A stretch of DNA of 41,439 nucleotides from Pseudomonadota bacterium (GCA_018241965.1 JAFECS010000024.1:1-41439); one strand, 5' to 3'. Positions 16,566 to 26,371 are shown, counted from the stretch's first letter. Made by a program: numbers and translations. Notes: generated by a model not told the origin, from the letters alone.

Positions 16566-17003
16566 TTATTTACCCATCTTATCTTGCTCAGGCATAGGCA
16601 TTTTTGCAGGGCGACATACGACATCACCGTGGGGTGTTTTAAAGCAGCTTCCTTCGATATTCATACTGTTCATGCCAGTAAAGGAGCAGCTATCACCTTC
16701 TTTTTTACCAGTGCAGGCATCCATCGCTTCTTTAGGTGGTTTAGGAGCGCAAGCCATAACACCTTTACCATCTGGCCCATTAAAGCAGGAACCTTCCATA
16801 TTTCTGCCGCCTGGCCCTGTAAACGAACAAGCATCATCTTTAGCTTTGCCATTACAAGCATCAATCGATTCTTTAGGTGGCATCATATGCTGCATACCTT
16901 CCATACTCTGCATGCCTTCAGGGCTACCACCTGGATTAGCATTGGCAAAGGCGCTGATATAAAATACAGATAATATAAGAATTAATAGTGCTTTAATTTT
17001 CAT
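16566..17003 (-). CDS. Secreted cysteine-rich two-repeat protein
   Basis: 145 residues. The signal peptide (about 1-20, cleaved after AFA) is followed by a Met/Gly-rich linker (22-41, repeated EGMQ-M). Two copies of a module of about 45 residues come next, each of the form PPKE-DAC-GK--D-CSFTG-----EGSCF--P-G---C-P, with four cysteines per module. Short proteins with this PPKEA..DAC..CSFTG pattern are found in environmental bacteria as hypotheticals. The paired cysteines suggest a disulfide-knit periplasmic or secreted domain, possibly a client of the DsbA-like enzyme (inference). It is monocistronic, with its own terminator at 16530-16551, and divergent from the DUF885 gene. Confidence 0.82.
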   Translation of the reverse strand: MKIKALLILILSVFYISAFANANPGGSPEGMQSMEGMQHMMPPKESIDACNGKAKDDACSFTGPGGRNMEGSCFNGPDGKGVMACAPKPPKEAMDACTGKKEGDSCSFTGMNSMNIEGSCFKTPHGDVVCRPAKMPMPEQDKMGK

Positions 17004-17033
17004 GACTTACTCACTTATAGGAAAGGGTTGATC

Positions 17034-17052
17034 GGATCAAACAATATGATCC
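17034..17052. promoter_or_regulatory. Inverted repeat between divergent genes, possible operator
   Basis: GGATCA (17034-17039), 7-base spacer, TGATCC (17047-17052). It sits roughly midway between the divergent starts at 17003 and 17103, as expected for an operator or shared regulatory site. No regulator is assigned. Confidence 0.35.
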
Positions 17053-17102
17053 TAGTACTAACTATTTAAAAAGGTGAGTGTAACTACTATGATAGGTGTG
17101 AA

Positions 17103-18854
17103 ATGCGCAAATTAACGATATTTTTAGCCATTTTAATCAGCCAAACAGCGGTTGCCCAAATGAATCAAAAAAATAATGCCAACAAAATAGCACTGCGTGA
17201 TATTGCACAACGCTATGAACAAGCCATGTTTAATAGATCACCTGAGATAGCAATGTATTGGGGTAGACTTGATGCACCGCTTGATAAATTTATGGATAGA
17301 AAATTATCTGCCATTGAAGCTTGGCGCAAAACCGAAGACAATTTTTTATCTGAATTAAATGTTTTATCTATACAAGACTTAAAAGACAGCCCCGAATATC
17401 ATACCTATCAGTTGTTAAAACAGACTTTGGAAAATGAAAAAGCTGGCAGAGTTTGCAAAGATGAGTTGTGGAATGTAAACCCCATGCTGGGTTGGCATAA
17501 TATTGCTGCGATGGTTGCTGAAAAACAACCTGTAGGTACCAATGAATATCGTGAGCTTGCTATTAAGCGCTTTAGTTCCTTAACAGAAGTTGTTGACGAT
17601 GAAATTAACAATCTCAGAGTAGGTTTAAAAGAAGGTTATACCGCACCAAAACCGGTGGTACAAAGAGTTTTAAAACAACTGGCCATTCTTAAAAATACCC
17701 CCGTTGAATCTTCGCCTTATTTTGAATTAGCAATAAGAGATGGCTCCCCTGAATTTAAAAGAAGAATGGCTGATGTGATTGAAAACCACATTAATCCCGC
17801 GATAACACGCTATGCGGCTTTTTTAGAAAATGAATATTTACCTGTAGCAAGAGACAAAGTAGGGGTGATGGCATTACCCCATGGCGAACAATGCTATAAA
17901 GCAAAAGTAATGAAAGAAACTACTTTGAGCATCACAGCCAAAGCTATTTTTGATTATGGCCAGCAACATATGGAACAAATTAGAAGAGAAGTTGCTGAAA
18001 TTGGTCAGCGTGAATTTGCTACGCAAGATATGTCTGAAGTATTTCATTTAGCAAAGGAAAAATCGACTCACTATTTTCAATCAGAAAAGGATATACTCGA
18101 TTACAATTTTGCAGCACTTGAAAGAGTAAAAAATAAAGTACCGGCATGGTTTGACATGCTGCCTAAAGTAGAAGGGATTATTAAGCCATATCCTTTACAT
18201 CGGGCTCAAACGGGTGCTCCCGGAGAATATCATCCGCCCAGTGATGACGGTAAAAGACCCGGGATTTTTTATATCAATACCTATGAACCTGAAAAAAGAA
18301 GCCGCATCGATCAAGAAGCGACATTGTTCCATGAGCTAATCCCTGGGCATCACTTTCAAATTGCTTTGGTGATGGAAGATAAAACGCAATTAAGTATTAA
18401 CAAATACTTATGGAACTCTGGATATGGAGAAGGTTGGGCGCTTTATACTGAGCGTTTAGCAGATGAAATGGGGCTATACAGCGATGATATTTCTCGTTTG
18501 GGAATGTTATCGAACGAAGCATTAAGAGCAGCTCGTTTGGTTGTTGATCCGGGTTTGCATGTAATGAATTGGACCAGGCAGCAAGCTGTTGATTACTTAA
18601 AGCAACATACGGCAATGGATGACAATATTATTGAAGCAGAAGTAGACAGATACATAATGCTTCCAGGTCAAGCAACTTCGTATATGCTAGGTAAGCGTGA
18701 AATAGCGTCGTTACGCGAAAAGGCCAAGCAGCAACTTGGCAGTAAATTTGATATACGTCAATACCATAATCAGGTTCTCAAAAACGGCACGGTGACTTTG
18801 CCTATGTTGCGAGGTCAAATTGAGGATTGGATTGAACGAGCAAGGTTCTCGTAA
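17103..18854 (+). CDS. DUF885-family putative zinc metallopeptidase, secreted
   Basis: 583 residues. The N-terminus is a Sec signal peptide cleaved after VAQ (17-19). The family signature is intact: LFHELIPGHHFQ (HE at 410-411, HH at 416-417) resembles a thermolysin-type zinc site with a variant spacing, and the downstream EGWALYTE (443-450) supplies the presumed third ligand. Members are full length at about 560-610 residues. The DUF885 family is linked to peptidase activity but biochemical knowledge is limited, so hydrolysis of peptides in the periplasm or outside the cell is inference. Single gene followed by a weak hairpin at 18873-18902. Confidence 0.87.
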   Translation: MRKLTIFLAILISQTAVAQMNQKNNANKIALRDIAQRYEQAMFNRSPEIAMYWGRLDAPLDKFMDRKLSAIEAWRKTEDNFLSELNVLSIQDLKDSPEYHTYQLLKQTLENEKAGRVCKDELWNVNPMLGWHNIAAMVAEKQPVGTNEYRELAIKRFSSLTEVVDDEINNLRVGLKEGYTAPKPVVQRVLKQLAILKNTPVESSPYFELAIRDGSPEFKRRMADVIENHINPAITRYAAFLENEYLPVARDKVGVMALPHGEQCYKAKVMKETTLSITAKAIFDYGQQHMEQIRREVAEIGQREFATQDMSEVFHLAKEKSTHYFQSEKDILDYNFAALERVKNKVPAWFDMLPKVEGIIKPYPLHRAQTGAPGEYHPPSDDGKRPGIFYINTYEPEKRSRIDQEATLFHELIPGHHFQIALVMEDKTQLSINKYLWNSGYGEGWALYTERLADEMGLYSDDISRLGMLSNEALRAARLVVDPGLHVMNWTRQQAVDYLKQHTAMDDNIIEAEVDRYIMLPGQATSYMLGKREIASLREKAKQQLGSKFDIRQYHNQVLKNGTVTLPMLRGQIEDWIERARFS

Positions 18855-18872
18855 GTACGATAACAATCGTTT

Positions 18873-18902
18873 ACAGGGGCTGGCAATGAAAGCTGGCCCT
18901 GT
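18873..18902 (+). terminator. Weak terminator-like hairpin
   Basis: ACAGGG (18873-18878) pairs with CCCTGT (18897-18902), with an imperfect inner stem and TTTTC a few bases later. It follows the DUF885 stop by 18 bases. Confidence 0.4.
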
Positions 18903-19094
18903 TAATTTTCTCAAAAAAAGTTTATTCCCTCCAAAAAGCTGTAATCAATCACAGCGCTTACAATAAAACCTTAAAATAAATACATAAGATTGTTCTAAGG
19001 TCAGCTGAATATATGTTTACATGGTATTTATGCAGCTAGATATATAGCTTGCTTTTATTTGTGCGCATATGCAATAAAAAAAGCGGAGCACGCC

Positions 19095-22000
19095 ATGAAA
19101 CTAATAGACGAATTTGAAGATGCAATTTTATCCGCGCAAATAGGAAACGCACCTGAACAAATTGTGGTGGCTGATAACACCCCAGTATCAGATCCTGGGG
19201 CGCCACCTAATGCCGATGGAGATGGTAATAATCAAAATAACAACCAAGGTGCGCAAGCTTCAGGCAATGACGATGTAGAAGAACAAGAAGTTGAAGAAGC
19301 GGCCGATGATGATACCCCTATACCAAGCGGGGCGCCACAAACAGAAACTGAATCTATTGTTCAAGTTGAAAAACAACAAGAGCAAGATGCTAAAAAAGAT
19401 CAAGGTTTTGATGCACCATTTTATGATTCTTATGGAATGAATTACCTCGTAGAAAGTGTTCCAAGAAATTTAGGCATTTTTCATGAATTAGGTCTTCCCA
19501 TTCCTGTTTATATCCCGGTCATTCAAAGTGTAGCCCCAACACAAGAAATGTGTTGTGTTCAAGATGAGCCTGTTTCGCTCACTTTTACTGGGAATTTAAT
19601 CTTTCTTGGCAATTCATGTAATGAAAAATTTACATTTTCTGGCCCGATTGTCACCGCAGGCGCACAAGAAGATGGTTGTAATGTTTGCTGCGAGCCACCA
19701 CCTCCATGTGATCCAAATTATAGTTTTACCTATACCAATTGTAATGGCCAAGCTTATATTGATATAACTATAAAAATACCAACTTATTGCTGCGATTCAA
19801 TACAAACAGAAAGTTTAGATAACAGTGATTGTTATAAAACAGTAGAATATAAAGTGTTTGTTTTGCCGGGATTTTTGCCAGATTGCGATTGTCATATCAC
19901 CGAGGCAATATCCAATGTTATTAAGGCAGATAGTATTTATGACTTTGTATCGCAAACACAAATTGGCAGCCCAATACTACAAACACAACAAAGTGAAGAT
20001 GGTTATGGATATCACGTTACGCACTTTATCGATGAGTGTGGAGTATGTTGGTCTATTATGCCGGTCTATTCTGAAACTCCAGCCTTTAGTCAAATTCAAA
20101 GTGAAACATCTAATCTCTATTTAGTTCCATTTTGTGTGCAAAATGTTGAATATGATTCCATCTGTAGCTATTCCAATAGCTATGAAAATGAATGTGGGTA
20201 TTTCTCAAATAATTCAAGTGATGGACATTATGGATATTATAGCAGTTCAAATGGTGTTGAAAAATACGCAGATGTATATGTCAATATTAATTTTGCTGAG
20301 TTTGAAGGAAATACCCTTTTACTCTTTAATTTTTATATATCCGGCGCAGAATATGATATTAATTCCAGCCATTGGGGCAGCAATCAAGTCAATTTGGCTG
20401 TAGATGTGCCTGATGATATGGGGTTTGATGCAAATAGCCTTAATCAATTTATTCTGTGTTCACATCAATTTTTTAATGATATTTTTAGCACAGAAACTTC
20501 AAAAGAAATATTATGCAAGATAGCACAAGATATTATCCCAGATAATCAACTTTCAACAGAAACCACACTATGTTTGGCGCTACAATTTTTACAAACCTAT
20601 ACGCTAAACACTCAAAATCCTTGTTCAAACCCCGGGTATGGCATTTTAGAAGATATTTTCAATAATGCCTATAAGCTTTGTGTAGATGGTAACATTACCA
20701 GTTCACCTTTCCAAGCTATAGACTATTTATTACCCGATACATATCTAACCAATGTGGCACTTTGTGATCCAAGCGAGTCAAATATAACCAATATCAATTT
20801 ATGCATTAATTATTGTGGTAGCGATATTGTAGACAGATTTAATTGTTGGCAAAAATTTAATAATTGTGATAGCCCCTATGGCGACCCATTAAAATATGTA
20901 GAAGATCATCTCAATGCCCATTATGTTAGCGATTGCACACAATCTTATATTGAAATAAATTATGATGTGCCAACCAACCCTGCATGTAATGGCTATTATG
21001 AATCTGAAACGCAAAGTTTAAGAATATGCCTTGATGGCACTTGTATTAAAGATATTACAGAGTTAACCATTAATGCAGATGCGTTGTTCCAAAATTATTA
21101 TGAAAATGGCTATGTTAACTTTTGTCAATTACTAAACCCTTATAATGAAACACCGCTTTTTTATCTCGAAGATAGTTGTGGTAATTGTTACGAAGTTAAA
21201 CCTACATACGATAAAGAAGAAGGGCCAATATATTGTAACTTGGAACTTTTACCTTGTTGCTGCCAAGATCCCGTTTATGGCACTTTAATTAACCAAGTTT
21301 ATAATGTATGCCTTAATGGTAATACAATCAGCACAAGCTACGACAATAATCAATATCAGCTTGATTTTAGCTATATACACAATCAATGTGGCACTTTCCT
21401 TAAAGTCAATGAAACATACTATGATAGCTCTGGATGTCCTCAAACGTCTTGTGAGTTAATTAATATCACAGACAGCAATTTAGATTGCTGCTGCACTATC
21501 AAGAACTTTGTGTTAGATGCTAATGATTTGAGTAATTTTGTATACAATTTTTATCATGGCGATAATTCAACGCCTATTACCATTGATGACTTTTTAAATT
21601 ATTTCAGTAATTGTGGCAACCTAGACTTTTACGATTGCCATGGCAATTGCTATAGTTTTGCAGAAACCTATTATGGTGAAAGTGGTTATGAGTTCGCCTT
21701 GCAGCCTTGTGAAAACTGCTACCCACAAAATGTTTGCATAGTGTTTGAAACTGATACCAATATGAACCCTGATTTTAACAGTGAACAAAGTTGGCAAGAT
21801 TGTCAAAACTGCTTTGATCAGTTTTTCAATGTAAGCTCCGTTAACTGCAATGGTTTAAGTTATATAGATTTTACATGGCATTATAACCAATTTGATAGCT
21901 ATAATTGTGGAGAGTTCACGCCACAAAACTGCTTCAAATTCCCGATTTATACAGATCACATACTCATCTCAGCGCCTGATAATTTGGAATTAAACTCAGA

Positions 22001-24740
22001 GTGTTATATTAATAAAATTGTTATTCCGCAAGAATTTCAATGTGATTTTCAACAATTTTTCCAAAATTGTTCTACATTGTCAGATACCGTCAATGCCTGC
22101 ACAGGTAATCAATTTGTTCAAATGCTATCTTGCGATAGGATATTATTAGAATCGACCTGTGGAAATAATTATATAATCGATAAAACCTGCAAGGGTGATT
22201 ACTCTTTGGTTGAGGTTGATAATGCGGTTAGAACAACAACTTTAACAGATGAAAATTGCTTTAGCACACATGCCTTTACTGGTAATTTCCAAGATGACTT
22301 AAATTACGCCACCACAGGCGATGGCGGTACGGGCTTATCATTACGCGAAGCGATAATTTTGGCCAATGAATATGGCCCTGATTACATTAATACTATTTTA
22401 TTACAAAATGGCACCTATACCTTAACAATTGGGGGTACAGGTGAAAATCAATGTGCCACCGGCGATTTAGATGTGCTCACCAATCTTCAAATTATAGGTG
22501 GATGCGACGGTACAACAATAGATGCTAATAGAATTGATCGCGTGTTTGAAGTTGGTGGTAGTGAAGGTGATTTTTCAACACTCACATTACGTGATTTATC
22601 GGCTCAAAATGGTTATGTGGTAGATGAAAATGGTGGCGGTGTAAATCTTAATCCTTATTCTAATTTGGTTCTAGATAATGCCTCGATTAAATATTGTGAA
22701 ACAAACCAATCAGAAGAATCGGAGGGAGGTCCTGTAACATATATAGGTGGAAATGGTGGTGGCGTATATGGTTCATACTATACTAACGTTACTTTAAATG
22801 ATTGCAGCAGTATTTCTAGCAATACTTCTGGGGCTGGTGGCGGTGTTGCCTTGTCTTACCAAGGGAATTTAACATTAAACGATAGTAGTACGATTGGTGG
22901 TGATGGACAAAATTATGCAGCTTATAGTGGCGGTGGCGTTTATCAAAATTATTATTCAACTACAACATTGAATGATAATAGTTCTATAGACAACAACTAT
23001 GTTAACAATGGCGGTGGTGGCGGTATTTTTTCAAGTAGCAATAGTAGCGTAGTGCTCAATAATGACAGTGAAATCGCCAATAATTCATCCAATGCTGGCG
23101 CTGGGATATATGAACAATATGGAAGCGCTATTGTTATGAATGATGCAGGCAGCATCCATAATAATACTGCGAATAACATAGGCGGTGGTTTATACACTTA
23201 TATGTCTTCTGTAAATCTTAATAATGATAGCACCATTGCAAATAACTCAGCTAATAGCCTGTGGGGTGGGGGGATTTATGACGGCTACGCAAGCACAATA
23301 AATTTACATAATAATAGTTTAATCACAAATAATTATTCTGGCCAAGATGGTGGTGGTATTTATGCATACTCTACTAATATTAATTTATATAATGATAGTG
23401 GCATAACATTGAATACCACAAATTATGATGGCGGTGGTATATATGATTATTATGCTAACACAAACTTATTTGGTAACAGTTCAATCTCAAATAATACAGT
23501 ATATAATGGTGGTGGCGGTGGTATTTATGATTATAATGGTAATTTAACGTTGTACTCTGATACTTCAATTGATCATAATTCAGCCTATTATGGTGGTGGT
23601 GTTTACACCTACTTTACTAATTTATCTTTGGATCAAAATTCTTCAATTAATAATAACCAAGCCTATGATGGTGGCGGTTTATTTGGATATTATAGTAGTG
23701 TTGTTTTGAATGATGCTAGCCAAATTAACTCTAACCAAGCTACAAATGATGGCGGTGGGGTGCATGCCTATGGTTATTATAGTTCATATTCCTTAACTCT
23801 CAATGATTTTAGCTCAATAAATAATAATCATGCAGATAATAATGGTGGTGGCGTTAATGCTTATGGTGCAACTATCACTTTGAATGACAGTAGTACTATT
23901 ACTCAAAACGTTGCTGATTATGATAATAATTCAAGTGGAACAGGTGGTGGAATATACGACCAAAGTAGTTCTAACACAATAACTGGAGGCGCAGCAGTAA
24001 CTGGAAATAGTCCTGATAATATCGCAACGCCATTAGTACTTGATTTAAATCATGATAATGCTATCCAATTAATTTCACTAGAAAACTCCCAAGTTGCTTG
24101 GGATCTTAAAAATGATGGCAATCTCGTTAAAACCGGATGGGTTGGTCCTGAAGATGGCCTATTGGTTTATGATAAAAATCATGATGGTAAAGTCACCGAT
24201 GTTTCCCAATTTATGTTTAGCATCTATAGCCCAGACGCTAAAACGGACTTAGAAGGTTTAAAACTTGCCTTTGACACTAATCATGATGGGATTTTTGATA
24301 GCAAAGATGAACACTTTAAAGATTTTGGTGTATGGCAAGATCTAAATGGCGATGGTAAAACCGAAGCAGGTGAATATCGTTCACTTATTGATTGGGGCAT
24401 ACAATCAGTTTCTCTTAATTCAGATAATAAAGTCAGCCTACAAGAAGGTAATCTTATTTTTGGCAATAGCACTTATCAAACAACTGATGGAAACAGTTAT
24501 AAGGTTGCCGATGTTGGTTTAAATGTTCAATCGATGCCAACGCTAACTACGAATGATGTCTTAAAACCTGAAAATAATATTGCTTCACTTGATTCTACAA
24601 CACAAACAACTGCTTGCGTCAGTGGTCAATGTGCTACCGCTAGTACTACAACCACAACAACATCAGTAGATTCGACTATTCTTCCCCCACTTCCTGTTAC
24701 CCAACATGTTGAAGAACAACATCCTGTAACCTTGGCGTAA
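19095..24740 (+). CDS. Giant cysteine-module / beta-helix surface or secreted protein
   Basis: 1,881 residues from ATG 19095, chosen because GGAG (19085-19088) lies 6 bases upstream; an in-frame TTG at 19059 has no SD. Residues about 25-125 are acidic and Asn/Gln-rich. Residues about 140-1070 are cysteine-rich modules with a recurring D-CG-CY pattern (near 313, 693 and 847). A CSLREA-like segment (L1081-A1086) introduces sixteen units of about 27-31 residues of the form GGGVY-------TLND-SSI--N-A (about 1180-1637), which should form a right-handed beta-helix. The C-terminus has three D-N-DG calcium loops starting at D1693, D1727 and D1749, within a GWVGPEDGLLV...VWQDLNGDG block typical of type I-secreted adhesins, then a Thr-rich tail. 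No Sec signal is visible, so type I secretion is likely. No hlyB/D/tolC set is adjacent. Confidence 0.85.
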   Translation: MKLIDEFEDAILSAQIGNAPEQIVVADNTPVSDPGAPPNADGDGNNQNNNQGAQASGNDDVEEQEVEEAADDDTPIPSGAPQTETESIVQVEKQQEQDAKKDQGFDAPFYDSYGMNYLVESVPRNLGIFHELGLPIPVYIPVIQSVAPTQEMCCVQDEPVSLTFTGNLIFLGNSCNEKFTFSGPIVTAGAQEDGCNVCCEPPPPCDPNYSFTYTNCNGQAYIDITIKIPTYCCDSIQTESLDNSDCYKTVEYKVFVLPGFLPDCDCHITEAISNVIKADSIYDFVSQTQIGSPILQTQQSEDGYGYHVTHFIDECGVCWSIMPVYSETPAFSQIQSETSNLYLVPFCVQNVEYDSICSYSNSYENECGYFSNNSSDGHYGYYSSSNGVEKYADVYVNINFAEFEGNTLLLFNFYISGAEYDINSSHWGSNQVNLAVDVPDDMGFDANSLNQFILCSHQFFNDIFSTETSKEILCKIAQDIIPDNQLSTETTLCLALQFLQTYTLNTQNPCSNPGYGILEDIFNNAYKLCVDGNITSSPFQAIDYLLPDTYLTNVALCDPSESNITNINLCINYCGSDIVDRFNCWQKFNNCDSPYGDPLKYVEDHLNAHYVSDCTQSYIEINYDVPTNPACNGYYESETQSLRICLDGTCIKDITELTINADALFQNYYENGYVNFCQLLNPYNETPLFYLEDSCGNCYEVKPTYDKEEGPIYCNLELLPCCCQDPVYGTLINQVYNVCLNGNTISTSYDNNQYQLDFSYIHNQCGTFLKVNETYYDSSGCPQTSCELINITDSNLDCCCTIKNFVLDANDLSNFVYNFYHGDNSTPITIDDFLNYFSNCGNLDFYDCHGNCYSFAETYYGESGYEFALQPCENCYPQNVCIVFETDTNMNPDFNSEQSWQDCQNCFDQFFNVSSVNCNGLSYIDFTWHYNQFDSYNCGEFTPQNCFKFPIYTDHILISAPDNLELNSECYINKIVIPQEFQCDFQQFFQNCSTLSDTVNACTGNQFVQMLSCDRILLESTCGNNYIIDKTCKGDYSLVEVDNAVRTTTLTDENCFSTHAFTGNFQDDLNYATTGDGGTGLSLREAIILANEYGPDYINTILLQNGTYTLTIGGTGENQCATGDLDVLTNLQIIGGCDGTTIDANRIDRVFEVGGSEGDFSTLTLRDLSAQNGYVVDENGGGVNLNPYSNLVLDNASIKYCETNQSEESEGGPVTYIGGNGGGVYGSYYTNVTLNDCSSISSNTSGAGGGVALSYQGNLTLNDSSTIGGDGQNYAAYSGGGVYQNYYSTTTLNDNSSIDNNYVNNGGGGGIFSSSNSSVVLNNDSEIANNSSNAGAGIYEQYGSAIVMNDAGSIHNNTANNIGGGLYTYMSSVNLNNDSTIANNSANSLWGGGIYDGYASTINLHNNSLITNNYSGQDGGGIYAYSTNINLYNDSGITLNTTNYDGGGIYDYYANTNLFGNSSISNNTVYNGGGGGIYDYNGNLTLYSDTSIDHNSAYYGGGVYTYFTNLSLDQNSSINNNQAYDGGGLFGYYSSVVLNDASQINSNQATNDGGGVHAYGYYSSYSLTLNDFSSINNNHADNNGGGVNAYGATITLNDSSTITQNVADYDNNSSGTGGGIYDQSSSNTITGGAAVTGNSPDNIATPLVLDLNHDNAIQLISLENSQVAWDLKNDGNLVKTGWVGPEDGLLVYDKNHDGKVTDVSQFMFSIYSPDAKTDLEGLKLAFDTNHDGIFDSKDEHFKDFGVWQDLNGDGKTEAGEYRSLIDWGIQSVSLNSDNKVSLQEGNLIFGNSTYQTTDGNSYKVADVGLNVQSMPTLTTNDVLKPENNIASLDSTTQTTACVSGQCATASTTTTTTSVDSTILPPLPVTQHVEEQHPVTLA
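22632..24005 (+). repeat. Sixteen degenerate in-frame repeats encoding the beta-helix
   Basis: Units of about 81-93 bases start with GGTGGCGGT-type codons and encode GGG(V/I/L)Y ... LND-S-I--N. Units are well diverged at DNA level, so the array is old rather than a recent slippage product. Confidence 0.8.
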
Positions 24741-24754
24741 CTTAGTTTAGCTTC

Positions 24755-24785
24755 CACACATGTAATAATACATATTACATGTGTG
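24755..24785 (+). terminator. Hairpin after the giant protein gene
   Basis: CACACATGTAAT (24755-24766) pairs perfectly with ATTACATGTGTG (24774-24785) over a 7-base loop, 14 bases past the stop. No T-tract follows, so it may be a terminator of the Rho-aided kind or an mRNA 3'-end stabiliser. Confidence 0.6.
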
Positions 24786-24912
24786 AGTTATTTCCTGGAA
24801 ATGCCATAATTTTTCTTGGTTTTGTGTATTTTTATATGTCATAAAAAAACTAGACAAACTGATTGTCATCCTTTATCTTCCTGTTTTGTGTGATGGACAA
24901 GGAAGGCAAACC

Positions 24913-26262
24913 ATGATTGATTATCAATCTATTATTGATGGCGATTACAATGCGGTTCAAGCAGCTTTAGCGCAAGGCGCCAGTGCAGATGGTCTTGGTA
25001 AAGATGGTTTGCATTTTATACATTATGCTGCAATGGCAAATCAGCCTAAGATTTTCAGTTTATTGATTGAACATGGTGCGCCAATCAATGCACATGATTA
25101 TCATAACAATACCCCGCTATATTACATTTGCCGCTCAGGTGGCTCTCAATCCTTTGCGCAATATGCAATTGATCATGGTGCAGATTTGAATGCGCAAAAC
25201 AAAATAGGGCAGGCACCTATACACATAGCGGTAAGAATAGGCAATATTGATGCACTTTATGCCTTATTGAAAAGTGGGGCAGATGTGAATTTAAAGGATA
25301 TAGTCGGCAAAGCGCCATTACACGATGCAATTGCTACAACACATCCGCTTGCCATTTTACCGCTTATTGAATACGGTGCAAATGTTAACCAACAAGATAA
25401 TCATTTTAATTCGCCGTTAATGTTGGGTACTGCCTCTACAAATGCTGATATCAGCAATATTTTTAAATTGCCTATTTTGTCTGAATTGCCCATTCCATTA
25501 CATAATGATTTATTTGTATCCGTGGTAACCGACAATGTGCAGGGCCTTGAGAAAGCATTAAGCGCAGGAGCTTCTGTTGATTCAGCAAATTCACATGGCC
25601 TTACCTTGCTCAGTTATGCTGTTATTAATGGATTTGATGATGTGATAACAAGCTTGCTCAACCATAACGTAGATGTTATCCATACAGACAACCTAGGTCT
25701 TCAGCCCATTCATTTTGCATCAATGGTAAAGGATGATAACGCTTTAGAGGCACTTTTAAAACATAATGCTAGCATTAATGCGATGGATGAAAAAGGCAAT
25801 ACGCCATTACATTATGCTTGCCAGTATGCAGACTCTGTAGATTTTGTTACAAAGGTACTGAATTCAGGTGCTTTAATTGACACACAAAACAATAAGGGTG
25901 AAACCGCGTTACATATTGCAGCAGATAATGGTTATCTCGATGTGGTTAAAGTATTGGTTGCTCACCACGCTAATGTAGATTTAAAAGACAATGAAGGTGA
26001 TACCGCGCTTCAAGAAGCTATCAATGCACATCATCAGGAGGTTGTGAGCTTTTTAGAACAAGGTGGGTTACACAATATTAAACCTATGCCTAAATTAAAC
26101 GTTCTAGAGCTAAGTGATGTTATTTCTAGCGAAGCAAATGATATTTCAGGTTTAAAAAACTCAAACCAACAACATGTGCCTACTTGTCACCATGAACAAC
26201 CCCAAACGCTGGTTGTGACTGAAAACCCAGTCGTGATTGCGCCAGTTGTGGAGCATATTTGA
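24913..26262 (+). CDS. Ankyrin-repeat protein
   Basis: 449 residues from ATG 24913, preceded by AAGGAAGG with 6-base spacing; this start is preferred over upstream in-frame codons. About eleven ankyrin repeats fill residues 8-385 in two blocks of five or six, separated by a degenerate stretch (about 160-200). The canonical TPLH-A---G--D-V--LL--GA-VN- pattern is strongest in the last four repeats. The C-terminal 60 residues are His/Gln/Val-rich and unstructured, of the kind that could hold a secretion signal. Ankyrin proteins bind other proteins. In intracellular bacteria many are type IV-secreted effectors, but that is inference and no eukaryotic second domain is visible. Followed by a strong terminator. 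Confidence 0.88.
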   Translation: MIDYQSIIDGDYNAVQAALAQGASADGLGKDGLHFIHYAAMANQPKIFSLLIEHGAPINAHDYHNNTPLYYICRSGGSQSFAQYAIDHGADLNAQNKIGQAPIHIAVRIGNIDALYALLKSGADVNLKDIVGKAPLHDAIATTHPLAILPLIEYGANVNQQDNHFNSPLMLGTASTNADISNIFKLPILSELPIPLHNDLFVSVVTDNVQGLEKALSAGASVDSANSHGLTLLSYAVINGFDDVITSLLNHNVDVIHTDNLGLQPIHFASMVKDDNALEALLKHNASINAMDEKGNTPLHYACQYADSVDFVTKVLNSGALIDTQNNKGETALHIAADNGYLDVVKVLVAHHANVDLKDNEGDTALQEAINAHHQEVVSFLEQGGLHNIKPMPKLNVLELSDVISSEANDISGLKNSNQQHVPTCHHEQPQTLVVTENPVVIAPVVEHI

Positions 26263-26290
26263 CCGTTCTCTGATTGCATAGAGCCCATCT

Positions 26291-26342
26291 GTACTATCAT
26301 TGCGAAGAAGGTTAGACTTCTTTCGTAATGATAGTACTTTTT
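26291..26342 (+). terminator. Strong rho-independent terminator
   Basis: GTACTATCATTGCGAAGAAG (26291-26310) pairs almost perfectly with the arm at 26317-26337, followed by TTTTT (26338-26342). It ends the ankyrin gene transcript and isolates the bcp gene. Confidence 0.88.
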
Positions 26343-26371
26343 ATACTCTGTGAAATTAGAGGCCTAACCAA

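Noticed and set aside
16584..16973. Long forward ORFs opposite the cysteine-rich two-repeat gene
   Set aside because: Mirror frames of a repetitive gene; the reverse frame has signal peptide, repeats and terminator.
19059..19094. TTG start extending the giant protein by 12 residues
   Set aside because: No SD before TTG; GGAG is correctly spaced before ATG 19095.
22632..24005. Repeat array as a CRISPR-like locus
   Set aside because: Units are in-frame coding repeats without constant repeat/spacer structure and lie in a long ORF.
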